From positions 1 to 34,566 of the forward strand of contig JADMIL010000035.1 of assembly GCA_015478645.1 (NCBI GenBank): a stretch of 34,566 bases of DNA. Reading direction: 5' to 3'. The notes under the pieces are model-generated. The model was not told the origin of the DNA, ran no database searches, and saw only the letters and a program-made list of their open reading frames with translations. The position numbers and the translations under genes were made by a program. Source of the stretch: Candidatus Binataceae bacterium (GTDB lineage: Bacteria > Desulfobacterota > Binatia > Binatales > Binataceae). Positions 7,714-20,644 of this stretch are shown one piece after another. Positions within the stretch are counted from its first letter, which is position 1; every line of letters begins with the position of its first letter.

Positions 7714-8556
7714 ATGACCCAAACCACCGCGCGCCTGCGCGAGCTTTTGAGCGGTCCCACAATGCTCGTGGCGCCCTTCGTCTTCGACGGCCTGCAGGCC
7801 AAAATCGCGGCGAGCACCGGCTTCGACGCGGTCTATATGACCGGCTTCGGCACCGCCGCTGCGCGCGGCCTGCCCGATCTGGGCCTGCTCACGATGAGCG
7901 AGATGGTGGAGAACGTCCGCACGATCGCGCACGCGGTCAACGTCCCGGTGATCTGTGACGCCGACACCGGCTACGGCAACGCGGTCAACGTCTGGCGCAC
8001 CGTGCGCGAATACGAAGAGGCGGGCGCCGCCGCGCTGCATATCGAGGACCAGGTGTTCCCCAAACGCTGCGGCTTCCTGGCCGGCAAACAGGTCATCCCG
8101 ATCGACCAGATGGTGCCGAAGGTCCGCGCCGCCTGCGATGCCCGCCGCGACAACAAATTCGTCATCATCGCGCGCACCGACGCACTCGCGGTCAACGGGT
8201 GGGACGATGTCGGGCGGCGCGCCCGGGCCTATCACGCGGCCGGCGCCGATCTGATTTTCGTCGACGGCATCCGCACGCTCGACGACCTCAATCGCTATGT
8301 CTCGGAACTCGGCGACCTGCCGCTGCTCTACAATGGCGCGCTCCTGCCGGTCCCCGAATTGGCGCGCTACGGCTTCAAAGTAACGATTCACACCGGCACC
8401 CTGATGGCCGCCTTCGTGCGCTTCCGCGACGCGATGCGCGAGCTCAAGCAGACCGGCACGCTCGACCTCCCGATCACCGGCCATCTGTTCAGCGAACTGA
8501 TCGAACTGCTCGGCGTACCCGAAATGGAAGCGCTGTCGAAGAAGTACATGGATTGA
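7714..8556 (+). CDS. Isocitrate lyase / PEP mutase superfamily enzyme
   Basis: This 280-residue protein is a member of the isocitrate lyase/phosphoenolpyruvate mutase superfamily, which cleaves or forms C-C or P-C bonds next to a carboxylate using Mg2+. The metal-binding CDADTGYG lies at residues 81-88 and the catalytic loop FPKRCGF at 115-121, with the nucleophile or acid-base Cys119. Length fits methylisocitrate lyase, dimethylmalate lyase, oxaloacetate decarboxylase or carboxyphosphonoenolpyruvate mutase types, not true isocitrate lyase, which is far longer. The ribosome site is weak (GGGAGC upstream of the ATG). It lies six bases before the DsbA-like gene, so the pair is probably co-transcribed. 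The exact substrate is open. Confidence 0.85.
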   Translation: MTQTTARLRELLSGPTMLVAPFVFDGLQAKIAASTGFDAVYMTGFGTAAARGLPDLGLLTMSEMVENVRTIAHAVNVPVICDADTGYGNAVNVWRTVREYEEAGAAALHIEDQVFPKRCGFLAGKQVIPIDQMVPKVRAACDARRDNKFVIIARTDALAVNGWDDVGRRARAYHAAGADLIFVDGIRTLDDLNRYVSELGDLPLLYNGALLPVPELARYGFKVTIHTGTLMAAFVRFRDAMRELKQTGTLDLPITGHLFSELIELLGVPEMEALSKKYMD

Positions 8557-8562
8557 GCCGCG

Positions 8563-9177
8563 ATGGATGATACGGCCGAAATCAAATTCTACTTTGCTTA
8601 TACCAGTCCGTTTACCTACCTCGCGTACGATCCGATCTGCGCGCTCGAAGATACGCATCGCGTGCGCGTGCGCTTCATTCCATACGGAGTAAATATCCGG
8701 CGGGTTTACGGCGATGTTCCGGTCCGGTCGAATCGCAATCAGCTCAAGGTCCGCTATCTCTACCTCGACGTGCGGCGGTTCGCGCGCGAGCGCGGAATAG
8801 TCATTTACCCGCCGAAAAAAATCTACAGCGCCCGCTATGCCTTTTACGCCGGGATGTGCGCGGACGACCAAAACCTGTTCCGCCCCTATGCGCGCATGGT
8901 TTTCGAGCGCTTCTGGTCGCGCAACCTCGAGGTTGAAAATGCCGACGCGCTCGCCGCAATTATGCTTGAAGCGGGCGCGGATCCGGCACAGTTCAGACAC
9001 TATATCGCCAATGAGGATGAAGCAGCCAAGCCCCGCCTGAAGCGCTGCTTCGCCGAAGCGGAGAGCGATCACGTATTCGGCGTGCCGACGTTCGTGATCG
9101 ACGGTGAACTGTTCTGGGGCTACGACCGGATCGACTGGCTAATCAGAAAACTCGACGCAATGAACTTACGCCGCTAG
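8563..9177 (+). CDS. DsbA-family / 2-hydroxychromene-2-carboxylate isomerase-like protein
   Basis: The 204-residue product has the thioredoxin-like fold of the DsbA family in its HCCA isomerase/kappa-GST version: an N-terminal beta strand followed by SPFTYLA (15-21), where Ser replaces the CxxC nucleophile, and the C-terminal signature GVPTFVIDGELFWGYDR. No signal peptide is present, so it acts in the cytoplasm, unlike true DsbA. These proteins use glutathione in aromatic ring-cleavage steps (naphthalene pathway) or act in related isomerisations. It starts six bases after the lyase-family gene, suggesting a joint catabolic role. The pathway cannot be named from two genes. Confidence 0.82.
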   Translation: MDDTAEIKFYFAYTSPFTYLAYDPICALEDTHRVRVRFIPYGVNIRRVYGDVPVRSNRNQLKVRYLYLDVRRFARERGIVIYPPKKIYSARYAFYAGMCADDQNLFRPYARMVFERFWSRNLEVENADALAAIMLEAGADPAQFRHYIANEDEAAKPRLKRCFAEAESDHVFGVPTFVIDGELFWGYDRIDWLIRKLDAMNLRR

Positions 9178-9558
9178 CAGCGCGAACCCGCCGCGGATTT
9201 CCGGTTGACAAATTTGACGGAATTTTTTAGTTACAATCTGAGGCGTATTAGTCAGTCGAGCTGACACTGCGCACTGACCGCTCGAAAAAAAGGGGGATGC
9301 GATGGCGCACGTCGGTGCGATGCGCCGTAGAGTGCAATCCGCAAGGCGTTACATTGCATTGTGTGCGGCGCCGGTAACGACGTCCCGTGGCGACCGCGTA
9401 ACCGGAAATTCACCGATTCGCAATTGGCCAACCACGTCCGAATTCACATCCATTAGCCTACCGTAGCACACGTCAGCTAGTGGCATGCACGTTGCTTCTC
9501 ACGTTCTGGGAAAAACCCACCTACTCCACCTATGCTCAACCCCCTGGAGGTCAAGACC
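9178..9558 (+). promoter_or_regulatory. Upstream region of the first DUF1329 gene, with AT-rich promoter-like segment
   Basis: This 381-base stretch begins with a clear AT-rich island at 9203-9240 holding TTGACA (9205-9210), TTGACG (9214-9219) and TACAAT (9232-9237). The spacings between them (21 and 12 bases) are not standard, so a sigma-70 promoter is only likely, not proven. The remainder holds one short open frame (9302-9466) with a good ribosome site. If transcription starts at the island, the leader before the DUF1329 start would exceed 300 bases. Confidence 0.4.
9302..9466 (+). CDS. Possible small ORF, 54 residues, in the leader of the DUF1329 gene
   Basis: An ATG at 9302 is preceded by an AGGGGG run six bases upstream and is followed by 54 sense codons to a TAG. 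The N-terminus is Arg-rich (MAHVGAMRRRVQSARRYIAL), the rest is Ser/Thr/Pro-rich, and no domain is recognised. The frame may be chance; the good ribosome site and its place between the promoter-like island and the DUF1329 gene are the only support. A regulatory leader peptide is possible. Confidence 0.22.
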   Translation: MAHVGAMRRRVQSARRYIALCAAPVTTSRGDRVTGNSPIRNWPTTSEFTSISLP

Positions 9559-10947
9559 ATGGATATGAGGAAACTCCGGATCGATGCGACTATCGTGGCG
9601 CTACTCGCGCTGTCGATGGCGCTGCCGGCGCGCGTGTGGGCGCAAAACTACACGCCGCCCACGTATCCGCCACCAACCGACATGCAGCAGTGGCTCGACG
9701 CGACCGCCCATCAGGACGCCATCGCGCCCGGCACGGTTATCACGCCGCAGAACTGGCAAAACTACAAGAAGGAGATGACCTTCGGCCTGACGACGCTGTT
9801 CGACGGCCGCTACTTCTGGAAAATTCCGGCCGATGCACAGATTCAAGTCGGCCCAACGGTGGTGCTGCCGCAGCCCAAACCCTATCTCGAGGCCAGCGAG
9901 AAGTATGGCGCGCAGACCTCGATCGGCACGACCGGCGCCGGTCATCATTTCGTCAAGAACTATGTCGGTGGCATGCCATTTCCAGACGCCTTCACCTCGA
10001 AAAACGATCCCGCCAAAGGCTACAAGATTCTGGCTGACGACTATCTCTCATGGGTGCCCGATCTCTACGCGCAGCCGTTCGATCATCCGGGCGTGAGCTG
10101 CACGCAGGACCGCTTCAATAATATCGCCTGCACCACGATCGCCTGGATCTACACCCAGGTCGGCTGGAACACCGACCCCGGCGTGCCGCAGAACTACCCG
10201 CAGGCCGGCGACGCGTGGTTCACGCAATGGTTCGAGGTGATCACGCCCGAGCAGTCGAAATACACGACCAATCTGACGGTCTTTTACAAGAATCCTGAAC
10301 GGGCGCAAGATGACTACGTCTTCGTGCCATCGTTGCGCCGCTCGCTGCGCCTTGCGATCAGTGCACGCTGCGCGCCCGCGGCGGGCAGCGATCTGGTGCT
10401 GGACGACTACTTCACGCCGGGCTTCAACGGCGGCCTAGCGCTGTTCGACGCGACCTACCTGGGCCATCGCAAAGTGCTGATCCTCGAAGGCGACTTCACT
10501 CACGAGACCGGCAAGATTCCCGACGACTGGGATATGCCGCTAGGGTTTCCCAAGCCGTCGTGGGGCAAATGGCAGTTGCGCGACGTGGATATCATCGACG
10601 CGCGCCGCATCCCGTCCGAAAACGCCGGCTACTGCTACGGCAGCCGCATCATGTACGTCGACTCGATCTATCATTATGCCGGTTGGCTCGACATTTTCGA
10701 CACCAACCTCAAGCACTGGAAGATCCAGTACTGGGGCTCCCGCGCCGAGGATGTGGCCGGCCTGGGCCATGTCAACACCAACTCGGTGACGCTCGGCGTG
10801 TGGGACGTGCAGAACGATCACGCAACCTATCTGTCGACCTACGACGCGACCGGCGTCGGACCGAACTTTAACAGCGGCGCGCCTCCGGGCTACTACAATT
10901 ACACGAAGTATTCCTCGCCCAGCGGCCTGATGCAGGTGATGCAGTAG
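9559..10947 (+). CDS. DUF1329 family secreted protein (first of a tandem pair)
   Basis: The 462-residue product is a DUF1329 protein, a family of Gram-negative envelope proteins with a LolA/LolB-like outer-membrane lipoprotein-sorting fold, often found beside DUF1302 barrels and RND exporters. The ATG at 9559 follows GGAGG by eight bases and starts a signal peptide that probably ends at VWA|Q (residue 28); an upstream ATG at 9532 has no ribosome site. Family segments seen include PGTVITPQNW, GRYFWKIP, VGPTVVLPQP and RIPSENAGYCYGSR. Two Cys (181 and 191) ten residues apart may form a disulfide, and RCAPAAGSD holds a further Cys. The second DUF1329 gene downstream is clearly a paralogue, roughly two-thirds identical by eye. 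Likely handles hydrophobic compounds in the periplasm; the ligand is unknown. Confidence 0.87.
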   Translation: MDMRKLRIDATIVALLALSMALPARVWAQNYTPPTYPPPTDMQQWLDATAHQDAIAPGTVITPQNWQNYKKEMTFGLTTLFDGRYFWKIPADAQIQVGPTVVLPQPKPYLEASEKYGAQTSIGTTGAGHHFVKNYVGGMPFPDAFTSKNDPAKGYKILADDYLSWVPDLYAQPFDHPGVSCTQDRFNNIACTTIAWIYTQVGWNTDPGVPQNYPQAGDAWFTQWFEVITPEQSKYTTNLTVFYKNPERAQDDYVFVPSLRRSLRLAISARCAPAAGSDLVLDDYFTPGFNGGLALFDATYLGHRKVLILEGDFTHETGKIPDDWDMPLGFPKPSWGKWQLRDVDIIDARRIPSENAGYCYGSRIMYVDSIYHYAGWLDIFDTNLKHWKIQYWGSRAEDVAGLGHVNTNSVTLGVWDVQNDHATYLSTYDATGVGPNFNSGAPPGYYNYTKYSSPSGLMQVMQ

Positions 10948-10968
10948 GCGCTCGCGCTCGATCAACCG

Positions 10969-11005
10969 CCGGGAGCCCGATTCGCACTGCGGGTCGGGCT
11001 CCCCG
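10969..11005 (+). terminator. Hairpin terminator candidate after the first DUF1329 gene
   Basis: GGGAGCCCGA (10971-10980) pairs perfectly with TCGGGCTCCC (10994-11003) across a 13-base loop, about 23 bases past the stop codon. The following bases (CGGCAACCTTTCC) contain only a short T run, so intrinsic termination may be partial. Confidence 0.5.
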
Positions 11006-11031
11006 GCAACCTTTCCGACTCATACCGGCCA

Positions 11032-11145
11032 GCGAACCTCTGCACAAGTTAGGTAGTCATTCTGAGCGCAGCGCAGAATCCCGGATCCGGGACCCATGGG
11101 CTGCGCTCAGGGTGAGCGCAGAACCTGGTGCAGAGGTTCCCTAGC
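11032..11145 (-). repeat. Full-length palindromic dispersed repeat (copy R3, reversed)
   Basis: The copy runs from GAACCTCTGCACAAG to GTGCAGAGGTTCCCTAG. Its first inner block is the TTCTGAGCGCAGCG type and its second the GCTGCGCTCAGGGTGA type, so it lies in the opposite orientation to the copies at 7.5 and 33.1 kb. The centre is the palindrome CCCGGATCCGGG. Confidence 0.8.
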
Positions 11146-11261
11146 GGGAGGTCCGATCGGACCCCTCGATAGTGGAACCACAGAGTCCGCAGAGGGGTTC
11201 CATCGGCAGCGTGTATCCGCTAAAGTTCTTACATTTCACTGTTCGAGGAGAAGAACCACTA

Positions 11262-12617
11262 ATGAACGTGCGTAGACTGGCATTCGTTTTGGCCGTCGCG
11301 CTGGCTTGGGGACTTACCGCCCCCATCGTCCGCGCCGACGAAAGCTACGACCCACCCGCTCCGATGCAACAATGGCTGACCGAAACGGCGAACCAGGGAA
11401 CTCTCGCTCCCGGGACGACCATCACCACCGCCAACTGGCAGCAGTACAAGCAGTTCATGCCCTACGGGATGCAAACCCTGTTCGAGGGCAAGTACTTCTG
11501 GAAGATGCCGCCCGACGTCGCGATGACCGTCGGACCGACGGTGGTCCTGCCGCTGCCCAAGACCTACGTCGAAGCGAGCGAGAAGTACGGCGCGCAGACC
11601 TCGGTTGGCTCGACTCCGGCGGGCCATCATTTCGTCAACGGCTACGTCGCCGGCGAGCCGTTTCCCAACCCGCAAGACCTTGACAAGGGCTACAAGGTGC
11701 TGGCTGACGTATGGTTTTCCTACGTCCCCAATCTGTACGCCCAGCAGTTCGACCATCCCGGTGTGAGCTGCACGCAGGATCGTTTCGGCAGCGTCGCCTG
11801 CTCCAAGATCACCTGGATCTACCGGCAGGTCGGCTACAACACCGATCCTGACGTCCCCCAGAACCTGCCCGAGGCCGGCAATGCGTGGTTCACCGAATGG
11901 TTCATGGTGATGGAGCCCGAGCAGTCCAAGTACACCACCAACCTGACGGTCTTCAGCAAGGATCCGGAAAAGCCCGAAGACGACTACGTCTTCGTGCCGG
12001 CGCTGCGCCGTTCGCTGCGCCTGGCGGTGAGTGCGCGATGCGCGCCCGCGGCGGGCAGCGATTTCGTGCTCGATGATTACAAGACGGTCGGCTTCAACGG
12101 CGGTCTCGCGCTCTTTCGCGCGCGCGACCTGGGCGTGCGCAAAGTCCTCGCGCTGGTTGACGATTACACCATGGAGACCGGCAAGTTCCCCGACGACTGG
12201 GACATGCCGCTCGGCTTTCCGAAGCCGTCTTGGGGCAAATGGCAGGTGCGTGCCGACGATATCATCGACGTGCGCCGCATCCCGTCGGAGAACGCGGGCT
12301 ACTGCTACGGCAGCCGCGTCATGTACGTCGATTCGCATTTCCACTATGCGACCTGGATCGATATCTACGACTCGAACCTGGCGCTGTGGAAGATGTTCTG
12401 GCTCGGACCGCGCGCGGCCGATGTCACCGGCGTCGGCCACGTGACCACCAACTCGACCAGCGCGTCGGTGTGGGACATCCAGAACGATCATATGACGTTT
12501 CTGTCGACGGTTGACGAGCACGGCGTCGGACCCAAGTTCAACAGCGATGCTCCGCCGGAATACCACGACTATACCAAGTACAGCTCGCCCAGCGGCCTGA
12601 TGGAAATCTTCCGCTAG
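11262..12617 (+). CDS. DUF1329 family secreted protein (second of a tandem pair)
   Basis: The 451-residue product is the paralogue of the preceding DUF1329 protein and shares most of its length, including PGTTITTANW, GKYFWKMP, VGPTVVLPLPK, HPGVSCTQDRF, RCAPAAGSD and NAGYCYGSR. The ATG at 11262 follows GAGGAG (11245-11250) and opens a signal peptide ending near VRA|DE (residue 25); the longer upstream frame is not supported. The disulfide-candidate Cys pair is conserved. Divergence is greatest at the signal peptide and in short loops, as expected for an old duplication. A strong terminator lies 52 bases downstream. Family role is envelope transport or binding of hydrophobic molecules, ligand unknown. 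Confidence 0.87.
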   Translation: MNVRRLAFVLAVALAWGLTAPIVRADESYDPPAPMQQWLTETANQGTLAPGTTITTANWQQYKQFMPYGMQTLFEGKYFWKMPPDVAMTVGPTVVLPLPKTYVEASEKYGAQTSVGSTPAGHHFVNGYVAGEPFPNPQDLDKGYKVLADVWFSYVPNLYAQQFDHPGVSCTQDRFGSVACSKITWIYRQVGYNTDPDVPQNLPEAGNAWFTEWFMVMEPEQSKYTTNLTVFSKDPEKPEDDYVFVPALRRSLRLAVSARCAPAAGSDFVLDDYKTVGFNGGLALFRARDLGVRKVLALVDDYTMETGKFPDDWDMPLGFPKPSWGKWQVRADDIIDVRRIPSENAGYCYGSRVMYVDSHFHYATWIDIYDSNLALWKMFWLGPRAADVTGVGHVTTNSTSASVWDIQNDHMTFLSTVDEHGVGPKFNSDAPPEYHDYTKYSSPSGLMEIFR

Positions 12618-12668
12618 GAACCGGCGCGCACCGCGGCCCAGCGGGCGCGTCGCGCGACTGACCCGACG

Positions 12669-12702
12669 GGCGGGGCGGCTTCGGCCGCTCCGCCTTTTTC
12701 TT
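12669..12702 (+). terminator. Rho-independent terminator of the second DUF1329 gene
   Basis: GGCGGGGCGGC (12669-12679) and GCCGCTCCGCC (12684-12694) form an 11-base-pair stem with one G-U pair, closed by a stable TTCG tetraloop and followed directly by TTTTTCTT. This is a textbook intrinsic terminator on the plus strand. The reverse direction has no T run, so it does not serve the convergent PIN gene. Confidence 0.9.
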
Positions 12703-12734
12703 GCAATCGCCAGGCGGTGTTCGCTGACCGACCG

Positions 12735-13592
12735 TCAGGTCGCGTCGCTGTCCGGACTCGATTCCGCTAGAAATTCTTTCAGGCCCAGGACACGCATTTC
12801 GTCCAGCGGCCCGCGCTGCAACGCTTGGCGCAAGCGGGCGTCATCGGTGACGAAGATCTCCGCACTCGCCGCCGCTGACGGAACGTGAAGGAGATCGCTG
12901 GAGTCGCCGAGGTGAGACGCCCAGCCCTCAAAAGTCTGTCCGTAGATCAATGACAGCGCGACTCCGATCGCCGCGCGGACACTTCTGACCTTGAGCAAGC
13001 CGTCGCGGCCGCGCGCGCGACAGGGCTCCAGCACGCCCGCCCGCTGAGCGAATATATCGGCCGTCGGGACCGCCGCGAGCTGGAAGAAATCTTCAAAACT
13101 AAGCCACGAGGAACGTGCCTCGGCCAGCCCTGCGGCCTGCTCCTGGGCAGCCCTCATTACCTGAAGGAAACGTTCCTTGCCCTGTCTGGCAAGCTCAAGG
13201 GCTTCGACCATTTCTTCGGAGAACTCTTCGCCGTCGCTTTCGATCAGTTCAGCGATCCCTTGAGTGATCGCGTTCTGGATTTGCGCGCTGACCAGCGGCC
13301 GGTCGGGCTGTACGGTCGCCGCGTAGCTCCGGATATCGTCCGCGATTAGCTGATCGCACGGCTTGACCATCCGCCGGATGCTGGCGAGCGACAACGTCAG
13401 CTTCAGGCGCGCGACGAGTTCCTGCGGCGACGCCCTGCGGTTGAGCAGAATCTCCTCAAGCACATGGATACCGATCGGGATCGCGAGGCCGCGTCCGTAG
13501 ATCGCCTTGCGCAATTGCGCGATATCCGCGCTGGTACATCCGCTCTTCTTGTAGAGATTATCGAACGCGTTGGTGTCCAGGTACGCGATCAT
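12735..13592 (-). CDS. PIN-domain-like protein
   Basis: This 285-residue protein opens with MIAYLDTNAFDNLYKK, the strand-plus-Asp start of PIN ribonucleases (Asp6), continues with an acidic IHVLEEILLN segment, and has a late FVTDDARLRQAL segment resembling the last PIN acidic cluster. At 285 residues it is about twice the size of VapC toxins; the insert in the middle is helical and charged. The ATG at 13592 lies 13 bases after the gltD stop with a GAAGG-like site before it; a longer frame to 13736 runs into gltD and is rejected. No antitoxin gene is beside it. It is probably co-transcribed with gltBD, for no obvious functional reason. RNase activity is inferred from the fold only. Confidence 0.72.
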   Translation of the reverse strand: MIAYLDTNAFDNLYKKSGCTSADIAQLRKAIYGRGLAIPIGIHVLEEILLNRRASPQELVARLKLTLSLASIRRMVKPCDQLIADDIRSYAATVQPDRPLVSAQIQNAITQGIAELIESDGEEFSEEMVEALELARQGKERFLQVMRAAQEQAAGLAEARSSWLSFEDFFQLAAVPTADIFAQRAGVLEPCRARGRDGLLKVRSVRAAIGVALSLIYGQTFEGWASHLGDSSDLLHVPSAAASAEIFVTDDARLRQALQRGPLDEMRVLGLKEFLAESSPDSDAT

Positions 13593-13605
13593 CGCGCATG
13601 CGCCT

Positions 13606-15051
13606 TCAGATCTCCGGACTGGTCGGCAGAAAGGTCTCGCCGACCAGCCAGGCGTCGACCGCGCGCGCGCATTCGCGCCCTTCCCAGATAGCCCATACGA
13701 CCAGCGACTGGCCGCGGCGCGAATCGCCCGCCGCAAACACCCCCGGCGCGCTCGCCTGGTAATTGTCGCAGGCGATATTGCCGCGCTGATCGAGCTTGAG
13801 GCCTAGCTCGGCGACGATCCCGTCCGGCTCCGGACCGAGAAAGCCCAGCGCCAGCAGCACCAGATCGCATTCGAGCACGAACTCGCTGCCCGCGACCTCT
13901 TCCATCGCCATGCGCCCGTTGTCGGGCTTCCAGTTGAGCCGGATGCCGTGGAGCTTTTTCACCTGGCCGTTTTCGCCCGAGAAATACTTGGTGTTGATAC
14001 TCCAGTCGCGCTTGACGCCCTCTTCATGCGAAGTCGAGGTGCGCAGGATCATCGGCCAGTCCGGCCACGGCATCTCAAAGGTGCGCCGCTCGGGCGGCAT
14101 CGGCAGCAACTCGAACTGTGCAACCTCGAGCGCGCCCTGGCGATTCGAGGTGCCCAGGCAATCCGAGCCGGTGTCGCCGCCGCCCAGGATGATGACCTTT
14201 TTGCCGGTCGCGGTGATCGCGCCGGCTGGCGCGATCGTGTCGCCGGCATTGCGCTTGTTCTGCTGCGGCAGAAAATCCATCGCAAAGTGCACGCCGGCCA
14301 GATCGCGTCCCGGCACCGGCAGATCGCGCGGCTTGGTCGAGCCGATCGTCAGCACGATCGCGTCGTGTTTAGCGCGCAGCTCGTCGGCGTGAATAGCGGT
14401 GCCGACGGCGCAACTCGTCACGATCTCGACGCCTTCGGCCTTCATCTGCTCGAGCCGCCGGTTGACCTGCCATTTCTCGAGCTTGAAATCCGGAATGCCG
14501 TACATCAGCAGGCCGCCCGCGCGATCGGATCGCTCGTAGAGCGTGACCGCGTGGCCGGCACGCGCAAGCTGTTGCGCGCAGGCCAGTCCCGACGGCCCCG
14601 AGCCGACCACTGCGACCCGCTTGCCGGTCTTGCGCGGATTGGGCTGCGGCGCGACCCAGCCCTCGGCAAAGGCGTGGTCAATAATGTGCTTTTCGATCTG
14701 CTTGATGGTGACCGGGTCGTTGTTGATGTTGAGGACGCAGGCCTCCTCGCACGGCGCCGGACAGACGCGGCCGGTGAACTCAGGGAAATTATTGGTCCAG
14801 TGCAGCCGGTCGATCGCCTCGCGCCAGCGTCCGCGGTAGACCAGGTCATTCCAGTCGGGAATGATGTTGCCGAGCGGGCAGCCCTTGTGGCAGAAGGGGA
14901 TGCCGCAATCCATGCAGCGCGCGCCCTGCTGCGCAAGCTTTTCGTCGGGCAGCTTCAGGTCGTACTCGTGCCAGTCCTTGAGGCGCTCGCCGACCGGCCG
15001 GCGCGACGGCGTCTCGCGGTTGATCTCCATGAAGCCCGTGATTTTACCCAT
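13606..15051 (-). CDS. gltD: Glutamate synthase small subunit (GltD)
   Basis: The 481-residue product is the NADPH-dependent beta subunit of glutamate synthase, which feeds electrons to GltB for glutamine + 2-oxoglutarate to two glutamate. The N-terminal iron-sulfur motifs are [13 protein letters not shown] (Cys46, 49, 54, 58) and [10 protein letters not shown] (Cys97, 101, 105). The FAD Rossmann motif is [13 protein letters not shown] (148-160) and the second nucleotide site appears as [13 protein letters not shown]. Length is normal. The ATG at 15051 has AGGAGAG upstream; the frame continues eleven codons further but without support. It follows gltB by 182 bases on the same strand. Confidence 0.96.
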   Translation of the reverse strand: MGKITGFMEINRETPSRRPVGERLKDWHEYDLKLPDEKLAQQGARCMDCGIPFCHKGCPLGNIIPDWNDLVYRGRWREAIDRLHWTNNFPEFTGRVCPAPCEEACVLNINNDPVTIKQIEKHIIDHAFAEGWVAPQPNPRKTGKRVAVVGSGPSGLACAQQLARAGHAVTLYERSDRAGGLLMYGIPDFKLEKWQVNRRLEQMKAEGVEIVTSCAVGTAIHADELRAKHDAIVLTIGSTKPRDLPVPGRDLAGVHFAMDFLPQQNKRNAGDTIAPAGAITATGKKVIILGGGDTGSDCLGTSNRQGALEVAQFELLPMPPERRTFEMPWPDWPMILRTSTSHEEGVKRDWSINTKYFSGENGQVKKLHGIRLNWKPDNGRMAMEEVAGSEFVLECDLVLLALGFLGPEPDGIVAELGLKLDQRGNIACDNYQASAPGVFAAGDSRRGQSLVVWAIWEGRECARAVDAWLVGETFLPTSPEI

Positions 15052-15233
15052 CGCAACCCGCTCTCCTGGCTGACTTCGCCGCATCCTGACTCAATCGCAA
15101 AAACGAATCCACGGCGTCCGCGCCGGCGCGCGCGCCTGCCATCCCCCCTTGCCACCACGACGCGGAAATCGATCTTCGCCGCCGCCGATCCGCGCGCGCG
15201 GACGAGCCTCACGCCCGCCCGCCGCGGCACCCG

Positions 15234-19787
<4,554 letters not shown>

Positions 19788-19789
19788 GG

Positions 19790-20350
19790 TCACGTCCTTT
19801 TGCCGTCGGCAACTGCAGCTTTGGCGAGACCGTGCCGATGGCGCTTGCCGTTGCCGCCATCCGCCGGCTCTTTGCCGTTACTCACCGAAATCTGCGTGCG
19901 CTCCGTATGCGTCGACAGCACCACCATCGTCTCCGTCCGCGCCACCCCGTCGATTGTCCGGATCGTCTTGATCAATTCTTCGAGCGACGCGGTGCTGTGC
20001 GTCTTGATCTTCAGCAACACCGTGTGCTCGCCCGTAATGTGATGACATTCCAGCACGTCGTCGATCAGATCGACGGTCTGCTCGAACACGCCAATCGCCC
20101 GCGGATGGCCGATCGAGACGCCGATGAAGGCGGTCACGTCCTGGCCCAGGCGCCGCGCGTCCACCGATGCGTGATAGCCGGTGATCACGCCGCCGTCCTC
20201 GAGCTTCTTGACCCGCTCGATCACCGACGGCGCCGACAAGCCGACCTGCTCCCCCAGCTTGACCAGCGGAATGCGGCCGTGCTCCTGCAAAATAGAGATT
20301 ATCTGCAGATCGATCGCGTCGGGCTCGATCGCTTCGCCGCCTAACTTCAT
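19790..20350 (-). CDS. Lrp/AsnC family transcriptional regulator
   Basis: The 186-residue protein has the N-terminal winged helix-turn-helix of the Lrp/AsnC family ([18 protein letters not shown], then [19 protein letters not shown]) and a RAM/AsnC effector domain with [12 protein letters not shown]. The last 29 residues, rich in Gly, Lys, Arg and His, extend beyond the usual family end and look disordered. In E. coli, Lrp activates gltBD; here the regulator is directly upstream of gltB with two bases between stop and start, so local control of glutamate synthase by an amino-acid-sensing regulator is very likely, and autoregulation probable through the palindrome at 20462-20486. The effector is not known. 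Confidence 0.92.
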   Translation of the reverse strand: MKLGGEAIEPDAIDLQIISILQEHGRIPLVKLGEQVGLSAPSVIERVKKLEDGGVITGYHASVDARRLGQDVTAFIGVSIGHPRAIGVFEQTVDLIDDVLECHHITGEHTVLLKIKTHSTASLEELIKTIRTIDGVARTETMVVLSTHTERTQISVSNGKEPADGGNGKRHRHGLAKAAVADGKRT

Positions 20351-20461
20351 GAGGCAAACTCCGTGGTGAGCTCGGCAAAAGTAACCATCGCACCGAAGCG
20401 AGTCAAGGGTTTCTAAGGCGAATCAACAATTAGAAAGATGTTTCGGCCAAGTCGAGGGCTC

Positions 20462-20489
20462 AATCTCCTAAAGCGATTAGGAGATTATA
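20462..20489 (-). promoter_or_regulatory. Palindromic operator overlapping a -10 box upstream of lrp-gltBD
   Basis: AATCTCCTAA (20462-20471) and TTAGGAGATT (20477-20486) form a perfect ten-base inverted repeat with a five-base centre. On the minus strand a TATAAT hexamer (20484-20489) overlaps the outer arm. No good -35 is seen 17 bases further up, as expected for an activator-dependent promoter. The 294 bases between lrp and amtB are otherwise AT-rich and empty. Binding of the Lrp-type regulator here is inference. Confidence 0.55.
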
Positions 20490-20644
20490 ACTCATTTCCT
20501 TAAATTAATCCGGTTTGAGCCCGCCACCGTCCGGTCAAAGCAGGTCCGAGGCCCCCCTACCCTTCATTTATTCGGACCCGCGAGTCGCTGTGCGATGCGT
20601 GGCTTGGCCGCGTTTTCCGAACGTCGCGGCGTCCCATCCGCGCC

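Larger units (their letters stand above)
10948..11261. other. Intergenic stretch of 314 bases between the DUF1329 genes
   Basis: The stretch contains a hairpin (10971-11003), the repeat copy R3 (11032-11145), a perfect 14-base palindrome GGTCCGATCGGACC (11150-11163) and an inverted pair TGGAACC (11173-11179) / GGTTCCA (11196-11202). The second gene therefore probably has its own promoter or a structured leader. No coding potential is seen. Confidence 0.6.

Noticed and set aside
7714-8556. A true isocitrate lyase of the glyoxylate shunt
   Set aside because: At 280 residues it lacks the length and inserts of isocitrate lyase; no malate synthase is near.
7195-9072. A 625-codon minus-strand frame opposite the lyase-family and DsbA-like genes
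   Set aside because: Composition is shadow-like, it runs through the repeat R2, and the opposite strand carries clear catalytic motifs.
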